NCBI GenBank assembly: GCA_938023735.1
Contig: CALJDK010000047.1
Location: forward strand, 1 to 36,987
Direction: 5' to 3'
From: an uncultured Acidimicrobiales bacterium
GTDB lineage: Bacteria; Actinomycetota; Acidimicrobiia; Acidimicrobiales; SHLQ01
Length of the DNA: 36,987 nt
This document shows, in pieces, positions 15,008-23,584 of the stretch (its first letter is position 1; every line of letters starts with the position of its first letter). Below the pieces are notes generated by a model, which searched no databases, was not told the DNA's origin, and worked only from the letters and a program-made list of their open reading frames with translations. Both the position numbers and the translations under genes were made by a program.

Positions 15008-15265
15008 ATGAACGTGGGTATACGCGAACTTAAGGCGAAGCTCTCCGAATACATCGCGAACGTTTCCGAAGGCAATCGCGTGGTTGTGACTGATCGGGGG
15101 CGTCCGGTCGCCGAGCTGGTAGCAATCCAGGGCGACTCGGCAATCGATCGCGGCATCGAAGCCGGATGGATTGACCCTCCTCAGCGGACCGAACTTGGCG
15201 AGCCACCACTTTTCAGCAGCAAGCGCTCGGTCGCCGACGTCCTCGACGAAGATCGAGGCGACTGA
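15008..15265 (+). CDS. Phd/YefM-type antitoxin
   Basis: 85 residues from ATG 15008. The N-terminal domain MNVGIRELKAKLSEYIANVS followed by EGNRVVVTDRGRPVAELV is the Phd/YefM DNA-binding fold. The acidic C-terminal tail (about 55-85) would wrap and neutralise the toxin. Upstream codons in the same frame lie in the operator and hairpin region and are not expected to be translated. It overlaps no gene, and the toxin GTG follows 1 nt after its TGA. It should both neutralise the PIN toxin and repress the promoter at 14978-15007. Confidence 0.92.
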   Translation: MNVGIRELKAKLSEYIANVSEGNRVVVTDRGRPVAELVAIQGDSAIDRGIEAGWIDPPQRTELGEPPLFSSKRSVADVLDEDRGD

Positions 15266-15266
15266 C

Positions 15267-15668
15267 GTGGTGCTGTACGTCGATAGCAGCGCACTACTCA
15301 AGCGATATGTTCGCGAACACGACTCCGAAGCAGCAATCGAACTCATGAACACCGACCCGGTGCTTGCAACGTGCCGCATCACCGAGCTCGAGGTCCGCCG
15401 CAACCTCGCTCGTCTGCTCGACAATCCCAAAGCCGAGGTAGCCAAGCGGCAGTTCCTTGAAGACCTCGATGCGTTTGCTCTTGTTGCCGTCGATGCCACC
15501 ACCTGCAACCACGCCGCCCGAATAGCCGAACAAACCCTCTGCCGATCGCTCGACGCTTTGCACATCGGCGCAGCGCTTCGCTCGGGCACTACAACAACAC
15601 TGCTCACGTTCGACGTTCGCCAGGCCCAAGCAGCTCGATCAACGGGACTCGCCGTCGTCGGCACCTGA
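15267..15668 (+). CDS. vapC: VapC-type PIN-domain ribonuclease toxin
   Basis: 133 residues from GTG 15267; GTG 15270 is also possible. GAGG lies about 10 nt upstream inside the antitoxin end. The PIN-domain acidic residues are D6 (YVDSSALLKRY), E40 or E42 (TELEVRR), D96 (RSLDALHIGAAL) and D116 (LTFDVRQA), the Mg-binding set of VapC endoribonucleases. VapC toxins typically cleave tRNA or rRNA loops when the antitoxin is lost; the target here is unknown. The pair is intact with no sign of decay. It is flanked on both sides by the same hairpin repeat. Confidence 0.93.
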   Translation: MVLYVDSSALLKRYVREHDSEAAIELMNTDPVLATCRITELEVRRNLARLLDNPKAEVAKRQFLEDLDAFALVAVDATTCNHAARIAEQTLCRSLDALHIGAALRSGTTTTLLTFDVRQAQAARSTGLAVVGT

Positions 15669-15702
15669 AGTCACCACCTCCCGAAGTCACCACTCCCCCC
15701 CG

Positions 15703-15755
15703 CCGAACCAGTGCCGGATCTGGGGGTCCTGCCCGCGCTGGCGGTACCGGTTCGG
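15703..15755. repeat. dispersed hairpin repeat, copy 3 (right of toxin-antitoxin)
   Basis: The left arm is 15703-15716 and the right arm 15742-15755. The loop differs from copies 1 and 2 by one deleted C and one A-to-G change. One of the two left-arm changes leaves a G-U pair in the plus-strand RNA and the other leaves one in the minus-strand RNA, so the stem is largely kept. It lies between the vapC stop and the convergent MFS stop, in the same orientation as copy 2. Confidence 0.85.
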
Positions 15756-15767
15756 GGTTGGGGGTGG

Positions 15768-17090
15768 TTAGGTTGGGCGGGTTAGGGCCCGGAGGCCGCC
15801 TTTGCGGGTTAGCCATACGGTGCCGGCGGTGCATGCCATCAATAGCGTGAGCGACAGCACCATCGGATCGATCGAGGTGTCGACCCGCTCGGCCAAAACC
15901 CCGCCGATCAACGCACCCAATGCGGTTCGAACCGACCCGGTGAGCGCCGAACCGGAGCCGGCAATTTCGCCAAGCGGAAGCATGGCCGCAGAACCCAGGT
16001 TCGGCATGAGAAACATGAAGCTGCCCATCACCATGCCGAGCAACACCATAAAGACCCAGAAGTTCGGCGAATCCGAACTCATCAAAATAAACCCATTGAA
16101 TAGGACCAGTACGGCGCCCAACCACGCCAGTGTGCGGGTGACCACAACGTCGATACCCAGGCGCTCGACAATGCGGCCGTTGATGAACGATGCGACGCCA
16201 AAGATCACACCCACCGCCCCAAAAATCACCGGAAACTGCTCCTTCCGGTCGAACACGTTGGTGACCACAAGCTCAAGGCTCGACACGTAGACGATAAACG
16301 CGGCCTGAATGAACACTGCCGCCATCGTGTAGCCGAAAGTGATCTTCGTCCGAGCGACCTGCAGGTATCCGCTGGCGATGGTCGACGGATTGAGCTCGCG
16401 CCGATTGGCCGGATCCAAGGTTTCACGGAGCCGAATACTCCATACGAGGATCACCACCGCAAAAACGGCACAGAACCAGAACACACTGCGCCAGGGCAAC
16501 ACCCCGATGATTACCGCACCGATCGACGGCGCAAATATCGGCACCAACAAGAACACCGCCATCACATTCGACATGGCGCTCGCCATCGCAGCACCCTCGA
16601 AACGGTCGCGGATGATTGACACCGCAACGATTCGCGCTCCGGCCGCACCGACACCCCAAACCCCTCGCGCCACTAACAACAGGGTGAACGACCCGGCAGC
16701 AGCAGAGCCGATTGATCCAATTACATAGACAGCGGCACCCAGATACAGGGTCGGCTTGCGACCAAAGCGATCGGCGATTGGCCCAAAGAACAGCTGGCCA
16801 AACGCCAGGCCCAAGAAATACACCGTGATGGTTCGGGTGGTCTGAGCCGAGTCTTCGCCTAGGTCGAATTCGGCCCGCATTTCATCGAACGCCGGCAACA
16901 TGAGATCGATACCCACTGCGGTGAACGCCATGATGGCCGACACCATGGCCAAGAGTTCGCGGCGACCCATCCGATACTTCGGTGGTGCCTGGCCTGGCTC
17001 CTCGCCCGCCGCACTCTCACCCGCCGATACGGGATGCTCGATTGCCACAAAGCCGACCATACGACTGCGCGCCCTCGGGCGGTTAACCAT
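15768..17090 (-). CDS. MFS multidrug efflux transporter, Bcr/CflA type
   Basis: 440 residues with about 12 predicted membrane helices after a roughly 40-residue hydrophilic N-terminus. The loop 2-3 MFS motif appears as FGPIADRFGRKPTLYLGA. The helix 4-5 stretch LVARGVWGVGAAGARIVAVSIIRDRF is characteristic of the Bcr/CflA drug-resistance subfamily. PAFDEMRAEF after helix 1 is also typical. It would export drugs or metabolites by proton antiport; the substrate is not predictable. The start is ATG 17090; a later Met at 41 (MGRRELLAM) would give a more usual N-terminus, so the start is uncertain. It is divergent from ppc with only 77 nt between. Confidence 0.88.
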   Translation of the reverse strand: MVNRPRARSRMVGFVAIEHPVSAGESAAGEEPGQAPPKYRMGRRELLAMVSAIMAFTAVGIDLMLPAFDEMRAEFDLGEDSAQTTRTITVYFLGLAFGQLFFGPIADRFGRKPTLYLGAAVYVIGSIGSAAAGSFTLLLVARGVWGVGAAGARIVAVSIIRDRFEGAAMASAMSNVMAVFLLVPIFAPSIGAVIIGVLPWRSVFWFCAVFAVVILVWSIRLRETLDPANRRELNPSTIASGYLQVARTKITFGYTMAAVFIQAAFIVYVSSLELVVTNVFDRKEQFPVIFGAVGVIFGVASFINGRIVERLGIDVVVTRTLAWLGAVLVLFNGFILMSSDSPNFWVFMVLLGMVMGSFMFLMPNLGSAAMLPLGEIAGSGSALTGSVRTALGALIGGVLAERVDTSIDPMVLSLTLLMACTAGTVWLTRKGGLRALTRPT

Positions 17091-17155
17091 GCTTGGCGGT
17101 CATGTGTCGCTCGCGTTCGCAACAGGCGGCCATCTCACACCCGTTGCACCCGTCC

Positions 17156-17161
17156 TAGAAT
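17156..17161 (+). promoter_or_regulatory. -10 hexamer for ppc, leaderless spacing
   Basis: TAGAAT matches TATAAT at 5 of 6 positions and ends 7 nt before the GTG at 17168, so transcription would begin at the start codon. No recognisable -35 is present at 17 nt. Confidence 0.5.
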
Positions 17162-17167
17162 GCCGAG

Positions 17168-19891
17168 GTGACAAGCACTGCACCCCACGATTCCTCGCCC
17201 GAAACCCGACACGATCTTCTGCGGGCCGATATTCGCCGGCTCTCCACCCAGCTCGGCGATTCCATCAGCCGCAACGTCGGACCCGAATTCCTCACCCAGG
17301 TCGAGCAGGTCCGCACCCTGGCCCGCAGCACCCGGTCGGGCGACGAGAATGCCGGCGATCAGCTTGCCGCCGTCATCGGCGATGCGTCCGATGTCGAAGC
17401 CATCATCTTGGTGCGGGCGTTCACGATCTACTTCCACCTGGCCAATGTTGCCGAGCAGGTGCATCGGGTCGAAGCGCTGCGACTCGAAACCGAAGAGTCC
17501 GGCCAACTGTTCGACACGTTCGCCAAAATCGAAGCAGCGGGCGTCGACCCTGAACTGTTGGCCAAGCGGCTTTCAAGTGTCGAATACCGACCGGTGTTTA
17601 CCGCCCACCCCACCGAGGCATCGCGTCGCACCGTGCTCGAGAAACGAGCTGAAATTGCCGAGCTTCTCTCGCAACGAATCGGCGCTACGGCGGCACAGCA
17701 AACCCGCATCGACCGCCGCACGGCCGAGATCATCGACCTGCTGTGGGTATCGGACGAACTCCGTCAGGTGAAGCCCACGCCAGTCGACGAAGCCCGCTCG
17801 ATCATCTTCTACGTCGAGCGGTTGGTCGAGCTGGCACTGCCCGCCTTCTGGGACGACCTCGACCACTGCGCCGACCGTCGAGGTATTGCGCTCGATGAGT
17901 CTCGGCCGCCCATCCGCTTCGGCAACTGGGTCGGTGGCGACCGCGACGGCAACCCCTTTGTCACTCCCGATGTGACCGACGAAGTCTTGGGCTTGCAACG
18001 CCAACGGGCGCTGCGACTCCTTCGCACCGCGGTGCAACGGTTGGCCACCGACCTCAGCGTGTCGGGCACCATTCGGCCGGTCACCCCCGAGTTCGCCGCA
18101 TGGCTTGAAGATGCCGCGGCCCAACACCCCACTCTTATGGCCGGCATCTCGCCGCTCATCAGCGACGAGCCCTACCGCATCGCCGCGACAGTCATCGACG
18201 ATCGACTGGCGCGCACCGAGCGCGAACGTGAGGGTGGGTACGCCGGCGCCGAGGACTTCCGAGCCGACCTCGATCAGCTCCACGACTCGCTCATGGCCAC
18301 CGGCGGCAACCTCATCGCCGACGGTGCGCTGCGCCGGGTTCGCCAGTTGGCAGCAACCATCGGCTTCCACCTTGCCACCCTCGATATCCGCCAACACGCC
18401 AAGCATCACCACGCTGCGTTGGGCGAACTGTTCGAGTCGGTCGGCACGGTGTATCCCGACGATCGGGCCGAGCGGGTGGCTCTGCTCGAAGGCGAGTTGG
18501 CCACCAATCGGCCCTTCGCACCAGCCGGCGTGCCCGACCTTGGTGGCGAAACGCTCGAGCTGTTTGCCATGCTTCGCCGTCAGATGGACCGCCTCGGCGA
18601 CCACATCGTCGAGAGCTACATCGTGTCGATGACCACCGGCCCCGACGACCTCCTCGCTCCCGTGCTGCTGGCCCGCGAAGTGGGGCTGATCGACCTTGGT
18701 CGCGATATCGCCCGCATCGGATTCGTTCCGCTGTTCGAAACCATCGAGGATCTCCGTTCGCTCGGAACCGTCATGCGCCAGCTCCTCGACAACGCTCAGT
18801 ACCGGCACATCGTCGAACTGCGCGGTGGCGTGCAGGAAATCATGGTGGGTTACTCCGACTCCAACAAGGACGGCGGCATCTCCACATCCCAATGGGAGAT
18901 CCATAAAGCACTGCGCACCGTGCGCGAACTCGCTGCCGAATACAACATAGAAGTACCCGTGTTCCACGGCCGCGGCGGAACGGTCGGACGAGGCGGTGGC
19001 CCCACCCACGACGCGATCCTGGCCCAACCTTCGGGGGTCATCACCGGCCTGATGAAAACCACCGAGCAGGGCGAAGTCATTGCCGACAAGTACAGCCGCC
19101 CCCGCTTGGCTCGCCGCAACCTCGACCTCGCCTATTCGGCCATGCTCGAACACACGCTCATCCACACCGAGTCGCGCATTGGCGATGAAGCCCGCGACCG
19201 ATGGTCGGCCATCATGGAACAGGTTTCCACCTCGGCGTACAGCGCATACCGCGGGCTCATCGAAGACCCAAGCCTGGTCGACTACTTCACCACCTCGACC
19301 CCGGTAGAAGAGTTGGGCCGGCTCAACATCGGGTCGCGGCCGGCTCGTCGCCAAGGTGCGATGTCGGGCATCGACGACCTGCGCGCTATCCCCTGGGTGT
19401 TCGGCTGGACCCAGAGTCGCCAGATTGTGCCCGGGTGGTACGGCGTGGGCTCGGGCCTGCGTTCGGCCATCGAAGCGGGGCACAGCGACGAGCTTCACCA
19501 GATGTTCGAAAAGTGGCGGTTCTTCCGCACGTTCCTCTCCAACGTCGAGATGACCCTCAGCAAAACCGACCTCGGCATCTCTCGGGCCTACGTCGAGGCG
19601 CTGGTGCCCGAAGAACACCGCCATGTTTTTGGGCTGGTCGAGGCCGAGCATGCCCGAACCGTCGAAGCGGTAGGCGAGGTTACCGGGTCGGGCTTGCTGG
19701 CCGACCTGCCGGTGCTACGCCAAACCCTCGAAGTGCGCGACATCTATCTTGACCCGCTCAACGTGCTGCAGATCGACCTGCTCCGAAGCTACCGCGACAC
19801 CGACGGCGAATCGCCCGAAGCCCGGCGCATCCGCCGAGCGTTGCTACTGAGCATCAACGGCGTAGCAGCCGGTCTACGCAACACCGGCTAG
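17168..19891 (+). CDS. ppc: phosphoenolpyruvate carboxylase
   Basis: 907 residues, full length for the bacterial enzyme. It converts PEP and bicarbonate to oxaloacetate, an anaplerotic step. Visible motifs are FTAHPTEASRRT with catalytic His147, GNWVGGDRDGNPFVT, MVGYSDSNKDGGISTS (about 557-572), FHGRGGTVGRGGGPTHDA (about 598-615) and PWVFGWTQSRQIVPGWYGVG. The C-terminus ends LLLSINGVAAGLRNTG, carrying the Asn of the aspartate-inhibition site. The GTG start at 17168 has a TAGAAT -10 seven nt upstream and little Shine-Dalgarno, so the mRNA is probably leaderless. Its TAG stop shares the palindrome CTAG with the stop of the convergent membrane protein gene. Confidence 0.98.
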   Translation: MTSTAPHDSSPETRHDLLRADIRRLSTQLGDSISRNVGPEFLTQVEQVRTLARSTRSGDENAGDQLAAVIGDASDVEAIILVRAFTIYFHLANVAEQVHRVEALRLETEESGQLFDTFAKIEAAGVDPELLAKRLSSVEYRPVFTAHPTEASRRTVLEKRAEIAELLSQRIGATAAQQTRIDRRTAEIIDLLWVSDELRQVKPTPVDEARSIIFYVERLVELALPAFWDDLDHCADRRGIALDESRPPIRFGNWVGGDRDGNPFVTPDVTDEVLGLQRQRALRLLRTAVQRLATDLSVSGTIRPVTPEFAAWLEDAAAQHPTLMAGISPLISDEPYRIAATVIDDRLARTEREREGGYAGAEDFRADLDQLHDSLMATGGNLIADGALRRVRQLAATIGFHLATLDIRQHAKHHHAALGELFESVGTVYPDDRAERVALLEGELATNRPFAPAGVPDLGGETLELFAMLRRQMDRLGDHIVESYIVSMTTGPDDLLAPVLLAREVGLIDLGRDIARIGFVPLFETIEDLRSLGTVMRQLLDNAQYRHIVELRGGVQEIMVGYSDSNKDGGISTSQWEIHKALRTVRELAAEYNIEVPVFHGRGGTVGRGGGPTHDAILAQPSGVITGLMKTTEQGEVIADKYSRPRLARRNLDLAYSAMLEHTLIHTESRIGDEARDRWSAIMEQVSTSAYSAYRGLIEDPSLVDYFTTSTPVEELGRLNIGSRPARRQGAMSGIDDLRAIPWVFGWTQSRQIVPGWYGVGSGLRSAIEAGHSDELHQMFEKWRFFRTFLSNVEMTLSKTDLGISRAYVEALVPEEHRHVFGLVEAEHARTVEAVGEVTGSGLLADLPVLRQTLEVRDIYLDPLNVLQIDLLRSYRDTDGESPEARRIRRALLLSINGVAAGLRNTG

Positions 19892-20379
19892 TACTCGGTT
19901 CGCCACGCCGCATCTTCAACCAGGCGATTCTCGAAGATGGTGCCGGTTCCGTAGCCGATGAGAGCAAACAGTCCGGCCGCCACAAGCGACAATCTGACGT
20001 TGCGTTCATCGGCGGGCGAACCCCCAGCAAACTCGACGGCAGCCAACAGGGGTACTGCGGCACAGATTGCGGCCGTCACCCACGGAGCAAAATGTTCAAG
20101 GCGGTTGTAGCCCAGGAGCGCTCCGGCCACAACGCCCAGAACACCTCCAACAACAAGGCCGACGATGCCGCCAAAGAACCCGAACAAGAGGAATATCCAG
20201 CCTGCGTCTTCGAAGCTACCCGACTCCATCGCGTCGCTGACCGCCAGCTGTGCCGCGAGCACTACCGCCGCGGTCACACCGCCAAGCATGCCGAGCACCA
20301 ATCCCCACAGAGCGCCCCCTCCGCCCTGACGACGTTTGGGCTTTCGAGCAAGTTGCTGCGGATAGGTTTGTATCTCCAT
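19888..20379 (-). CDS. small membrane protein of unknown function, about 4 TM helices
   Basis: 163 residues from ATG 20379. A basic N-terminus (QLARKPKRRQGGGG) precedes hydrophobic helices near residues 22-44, 58-88, 98-114 and 131-150. Glycine-rich repeats (GGIVGLVVGGVLGVVAGALLG) suggest close helix packing. I do not recognise a family. Upstream starts exist, but a TTGCCA-N17-TTAAAT promoter places +1 on this ATG. The gene is convergent with ppc; the two stop codons share CTAG at 19888-19891, so no terminator can fit between them. Confidence 0.7.
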   Translation of the reverse strand: MEIQTYPQQLARKPKRRQGGGGALWGLVLGMLGGVTAAVVLAAQLAVSDAMESGSFEDAGWIFLLFGFFGGIVGLVVGGVLGVVAGALLGYNRLEHFAPWVTAAICAAVPLLAAVEFAGGSPADERNVRLSLVAAGLFALIGYGTGTIFENRLVEDAAWRTEY

Positions 20380-20385
20380 ACCCAT

Positions 20386-20414
20386 ATTTAAGCACTCGCT
20401 CAATTATTTGGCAA
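20386..20414 (-). promoter_or_regulatory. sigma-70-like promoter of the small membrane protein gene
   Basis: On the minus strand, TTGCCA (20414-20409) and TTAAAT (20391-20386) are separated by exactly 17 nt. The predicted start of transcription, 7 nt past the -10, is the A of ATG 20379. Confidence 0.55.
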
Positions 20415-20437
20415 GGGGTTTTTGAGCGGCCGCTTAA

Positions 20438-20460
20438 CGTAAGTCGGCGCCCTACTTACG
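20438..20460. terminator. hairpin at the end of the aldehyde dehydrogenase gene
   Basis: Seven-bp arms CGTAAGT (20438-20444) and ACTTACG (20454-20460) flank a 9-nt loop containing GGCGCC and overlap the ALDH stop. A second 10-bp palindrome, AGCGGCCGCT, follows on the minus strand. There is no U-run immediately after, so termination is probable at best. Confidence 0.4.
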
Positions 20461-21934
20461 GATCGGTGGTGGTGCCGTCAGCGATGATGAGGGTCTTGAG
20501 GTCGCTATGGAACTCGAGGGCATAACGGCCACCCTCACGGCCGATGCCCGATAGCCCGGCACCACCGAAGGGTGCCTCGAGATCGCGCACGAGGAACGTG
20601 TTGACCCAGATGATTCCGGCTCGCACACCTCGGCCAACCCGCTCGGCTCGGTCTCGTGACCGGGTGAAGATGAGCGCCGAGAGCCCGTAGCTGGTGGAGT
20701 TGGCCAGCTCGATGGCCTCGGCTTCGCCGGCGAAGGTCTGAATGGTGAGCACCGGTCCAAAGACCTCGCGCTGCACGATCTCACTGTCGTTGCTGGCGGG
20801 CTCGATAAGGGTGAGCTCGAAGTGCATCGAACCGTCGACCTTGTGTCCGCCCCGCACGACGTTGTCGCCCGCGGCTTCGGCTCGACGAACAAAACCATCG
20901 ATGTTGTCGAGGTGATCGGGATGAACCACCGGAGCGATCGACGTGTCGTCGTCGAGCGGGTCGCCCAACACGTGAGCGGCCGTGGCAGCTTCGAGGCGGG
21001 CCCGAAACTCATCGGCGATCGACTCTTCTACCAACAGTCGGGTGCCCGCCAAGCACACCTGCCCCGAGTCTTCATACTGCTCGGCCGCCCGCTTCACGGC
21101 GAGGTCGAGGTCGGCGTCGGCAAACACCATCAGCGGGCCCTTGCCACCCAACTCGGCGGTGAACGGCACCAGGTTCTCCGCCGCTGCCTTGCCGATATGA
21201 CGGGCGGTTTCGGGCGACCCGGTGAACGAGATTCGGCGCACCCGATCGTCGGCCACCAACGCAGCCCCCACCTCTGCGCCGATGCCCTGCACCAGATTGA
21301 ACGCGCCCGGCGGAAACCCAGCTTGGGTAGTGAGTTCGGCGAGCATGGCGGCCGTTAACGGCGACCACTCGGCCGGCTTAAAGATCACCGAGTTACCCGA
21401 GGCCAGCGCCGGCGCCAGCTTCCAAGTGGCCAGCATGAACGGTGCGTTCCACGGCGTGATGACCACGGCCGCACCCGCCGGCATTCGAAGAACCGTGTGC
21501 TGGGTATTCTTTGCGTCCCACTGCTCGGCCTCGCCCGCTTCTCCACCACGCTCGATGATGTCGGCATAGGTTCGAAAGTTCACCGCACCCCGCGCCACCA
21601 GCCGCTCGCGCATCGACTCGTGACGGAAACCCATGTCGATGGTTTCGATGAGCGCGATATCGTCGTTGTGCTCCTCGATGAGGTCGGCGAGTCGACGAAG
21701 AACCTCGGCCCGCTCGGCTGGCGTGAAGGCCGACCAGCCGGTGAAGCCGTCCTGCGCCGCCGCTACCGCAGCATCGGCCGTGGCGGCATCGCCCCGCGAC
21801 ACCTCGGCCAACACCGTGCCCCAATCCATGGGCGACCGCGTCTCGAACGTCTCGGGCGACGACACCCAAGCACCGCCGATGAGGTGTCCGGTGGGTATGG
21901 CAATCCCTCGTACGTCAGCGGTGGTCATGGCCAT
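20456..21934 (-). CDS. NAD(P)-dependent aldehyde dehydrogenase, HpaE-like
   Basis: 492 residues, normal length for the ALDH superfamily. The oxyanion-hole Asn is in ITPWNAPF (N163), the general base in ELGGKGP (E261) and the nucleophile in SGQVCLAG (C294). FTGS (237-240) lies in the cofactor site. It shares a 1-nt overlap (TGATG) with the upstream FAH-family gene. That pairing is typical of homoprotocatechuate-type meta-cleavage, where HpaE oxidises 5-carboxymethyl-2-hydroxymuconate semialdehyde. The specific substrate is inferred from context only. It belongs to the MarR-controlled cluster. Confidence 0.9.
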   Translation of the reverse strand: MAMTTADVRGIAIPTGHLIGGAWVSSPETFETRSPMDWGTVLAEVSRGDAATADAAVAAAQDGFTGWSAFTPAERAEVLRRLADLIEEHNDDIALIETIDMGFRHESMRERLVARGAVNFRTYADIIERGGEAGEAEQWDAKNTQHTVLRMPAGAAVVITPWNAPFMLATWKLAPALASGNSVIFKPAEWSPLTAAMLAELTTQAGFPPGAFNLVQGIGAEVGAALVADDRVRRISFTGSPETARHIGKAAAENLVPFTAELGGKGPLMVFADADLDLAVKRAAEQYEDSGQVCLAGTRLLVEESIADEFRARLEAATAAHVLGDPLDDDTSIAPVVHPDHLDNIDGFVRRAEAAGDNVVRGGHKVDGSMHFELTLIEPASNDSEIVQREVFGPVLTIQTFAGEAEAIELANSTSYGLSALIFTRSRDRAERVGRGVRAGIIWVNTFLVRDLEAPFGGAGLSGIGREGGRYALEFHSDLKTLIIADGTTTDP

Positions 21935-22818
21935 CAGTCCTCGTCGACGGTCGACTCGTAGTGCTTTGCGCCCGGACCAAGAGGGGCACGTATGCCTCGG
22001 AACTCCCAGTCGCCACCCTGAGCGGTGGACATGACCTCTTCACTATCGCTGGGCTGCGCGCCCACGTCGGAGCGAATGGCAGTTGGGCCGGTGACGATGG
22101 TGTTGGTGAGCGCACCGAGGCCCTCGACCTCGACCGTCACGACATCGCCCGGGTACACCGTGCGCGAGTTTGCGGGCGTGCCCGACAGCAGGATGTCGCC
22201 CGGAACCAGCGTTATGGTGCGAGCGATGTCGGCCACCAAGTAGTGCATGTCCCACTTCATCTCGTCGGTGTTGGCGTCTTGTTTGATCTCGCCATTGACC
22301 GTGGTGGTGATCCGCTTGTTCTTGAAATCCCAATCGGTAACCAGCGCCGGACCAACCGGACACAGCGTGTCTGACCCCTTCACTCGCAGCATCGACCCCG
22401 CATCGGTGTCGCGGAAATCGTGCAGTCCGTAGTCGTTGGCCACCGAGTAGCCCGCGATGTATTCGCCGATGTCGTCGGGCGCCACGTTGCGACAAGTCTT
22501 TCCGATAACGATGGCAATCTCACCCTCGTAGTTGAGCCACTCGCAACCCTCGGGCCGAACCACATCGCTCCCGTGGCCGGTGAGTGCGGTGATGGGCTTA
22601 TGGAAGTACGTGGGCGCGGCGGGCAGCTTGGTCATGAACTCGTCGACCCGACTGCTGTAGTTGAGATGCACACAGATGATCTTGGTGGGCTCGACCGGCG
22701 CAAGGTGCGTGGCGTCGGCGATGGCCACCGAGCGGCCGTCGGCGGCGACGAGGTTATCGCCGTCACGTTGGACTTCGGTTGGGTAACCGTCGAGCAGAAT
22801 GCGGCGGGTTTCAGCCAT
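21934..22818 (-). CDS. fumarylacetoacetate hydrolase-family protein, HpaG-like isomerase/decarboxylase
   Basis: 294 residues. The FAH fold is shown by ICVHLNYSSRVDEF, PTYFHKPITALTG and NYEGEIAIVIGKTC (metal-binding glutamates), then GYSVANDYGLHDFR and LLSGTPANSRTVYPGDVV. Family members include 5-oxopent-3-ene-1,2,5-tricarboxylate decarboxylase/isomerase (HpaG) and 2-hydroxy-dienoate hydratases or decarboxylases. The C-terminal 45 residues beyond the usual end (from TGPTAIRSD) are extra. The promoter region contains the perfect palindrome GTTTGGTACCAAAC 36 nt before the ATG. It is divergent from the marR gene and leads the ALDH gene. GAGGGG lies about 11 nt upstream of the start. Confidence 0.88.
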   Translation of the reverse strand: MAETRRILLDGYPTEVQRDGDNLVAADGRSVAIADATHLAPVEPTKIICVHLNYSSRVDEFMTKLPAAPTYFHKPITALTGHGSDVVRPEGCEWLNYEGEIAIVIGKTCRNVAPDDIGEYIAGYSVANDYGLHDFRDTDAGSMLRVKGSDTLCPVGPALVTDWDFKNKRITTTVNGEIKQDANTDEMKWDMHYLVADIARTITLVPGDILLSGTPANSRTVYPGDVVTVEVEGLGALTNTIVTGPTAIRSDVGAQPSDSEEVMSTAQGGDWEFRGIRAPLGPGAKHYESTVDED

Positions 22819-22848
22819 GTTGTTGAGTTCCCCTCAGGTGGTGCGCCG

Positions 22849-22872
22849 GAATAGTTTGGTACCAAACGATTC
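22849..22872. promoter_or_regulatory. MarR-type operator 1
   Basis: A perfect 14-bp palindrome, GTTTGGTACCAAAC, lies at 22854-22867 between the divergent FAH and marR genes. Over a 24-nt window, read on the minus strand, about 21 positions match operator 2 at 23585-23608. On the minus strand TTGGAA-N16-TATTCC would place the palindrome inside the promoter spacer. Confidence 0.8.
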
Positions 22873-22920
22873 CAAGATCAAGCTTGCCCCCACATCATCG
22901 CCTAACTTTGCTTTCGCCGT

Positions 22921-23436
22921 ATGAGTCAAGATCGCCCAACTTCACCTGAGCCGACGTCGATGCTCGATGCCGAGCGCGATGTGCAGGCCCGATTGGGCGA
23001 CCGGCCACTCGATTTCGACTCGCTTCTCGCCATCTCCAACATCTACCGGGCGGCAGCTGAGGTGCGTCGTCGAGCCGAGCGCGAGGTGCTTGCCGACTAT
23101 GGGCTTTCCTTCGGCGGGTTCACAATCCTCTGGGTGCTTTGGGTATGGGATGAGATGGAGACCGCCCGACTCGCCGAAGAGTGTGGCCTCGCCAAAGGCA
23201 CCCTTACCGGCATGCTCACCACGTTGGAGAAACAGGGCCTTATCACCCGGCAACGGGTGCCAAGCGACAAGCGACGGATGCTGGTGGACCTCACCCCCGA
23301 AGGCACCGACACCATCGACGAGGTCTTCCCCAAGTTCAATGCGTTCGAGAGCGCTATGACCAACGGCTTGTCATCACCCGACAAACAAGAACTCGCCCGC
23401 CTACTACGGCTCGTCATCACCAACGCCAACACCTAA
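22921..23436 (+). CDS. MarR-family transcriptional regulator
   Basis: 171 residues. The winged-helix core (about 60-140) has GLSFGGFTILWVLWVWDEME, then TARLAEECGLAKGTLTGMLTTLEKQGLITRQR and the wing SDKRRMLVDLTPEG, all typical of MarR. Terminal helices for dimerisation flank it. MarR dimers bind short palindromes and release on binding an aromatic ligand. The GTTTGGTACC palindrome in front of this gene and again in front of the downstream catabolic operon fits it as the local repressor. ATG 22921 has no strong Shine-Dalgarno; TAACTT at 22903-22908 may be the -10. Confidence 0.9.
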   Translation: MSQDRPTSPEPTSMLDAERDVQARLGDRPLDFDSLLAISNIYRAAAEVRRRAEREVLADYGLSFGGFTILWVLWVWDEMETARLAEECGLAKGTLTGMLTTLEKQGLITRQRVPSDKRRMLVDLTPEGTDTIDEVFPKFNAFESAMTNGLSSPDKQELARLLRLVITNANT

Positions 23437-23500
23437 ACCCGGCCACCCTCGCCGACATCTACGACCACAGTGCGTGACCGCCCCACCCGTTTTTTCGCAC

Positions 23501-23584
23501 GTCTGACCCCTGGTCTGACCCTTCGTCTGACCCCTGGTCTGACCCTTCGTCTGACCCCTGGTCTGACACTTGGTCTGACCCCGG
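23501..23584. repeat. seven 12-bp tandem units, GTCTGACCCCTG-type
   Basis: Exact 12-bp periodicity with alternating GTCTGACCCCTG and GTCTGACCCTTC, then GTCTGACACTTG and GTCTGACCCCGG. It fills most of the 189-nt gap after marR and ends 4 bases before the second MarR-type palindrome. The GTCTGAC core is shared with the 37-bp repeats at 4860-4941. It has no spacers, so it is not a CRISPR array. Confidence 0.9.

Noticed and set aside
17573..19651. 692-codon open frame antisense to ppc
   Set aside because: Complete overlap with a full-length PEP carboxylase. The frame is open because of high GC third positions, and its translation shows no recognisable domain.
22366..22380. GTCTGACCCCTT match to the 12-bp repeat inside the FAH-family gene
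   Set aside because: It lies in coding sequence for a conserved segment and is single, so coincidence is likely.
23501..23584. Possible CRISPR array from the GTCTGAC repeats
   Set aside because: Units are contiguous at 12 bp without spacers.
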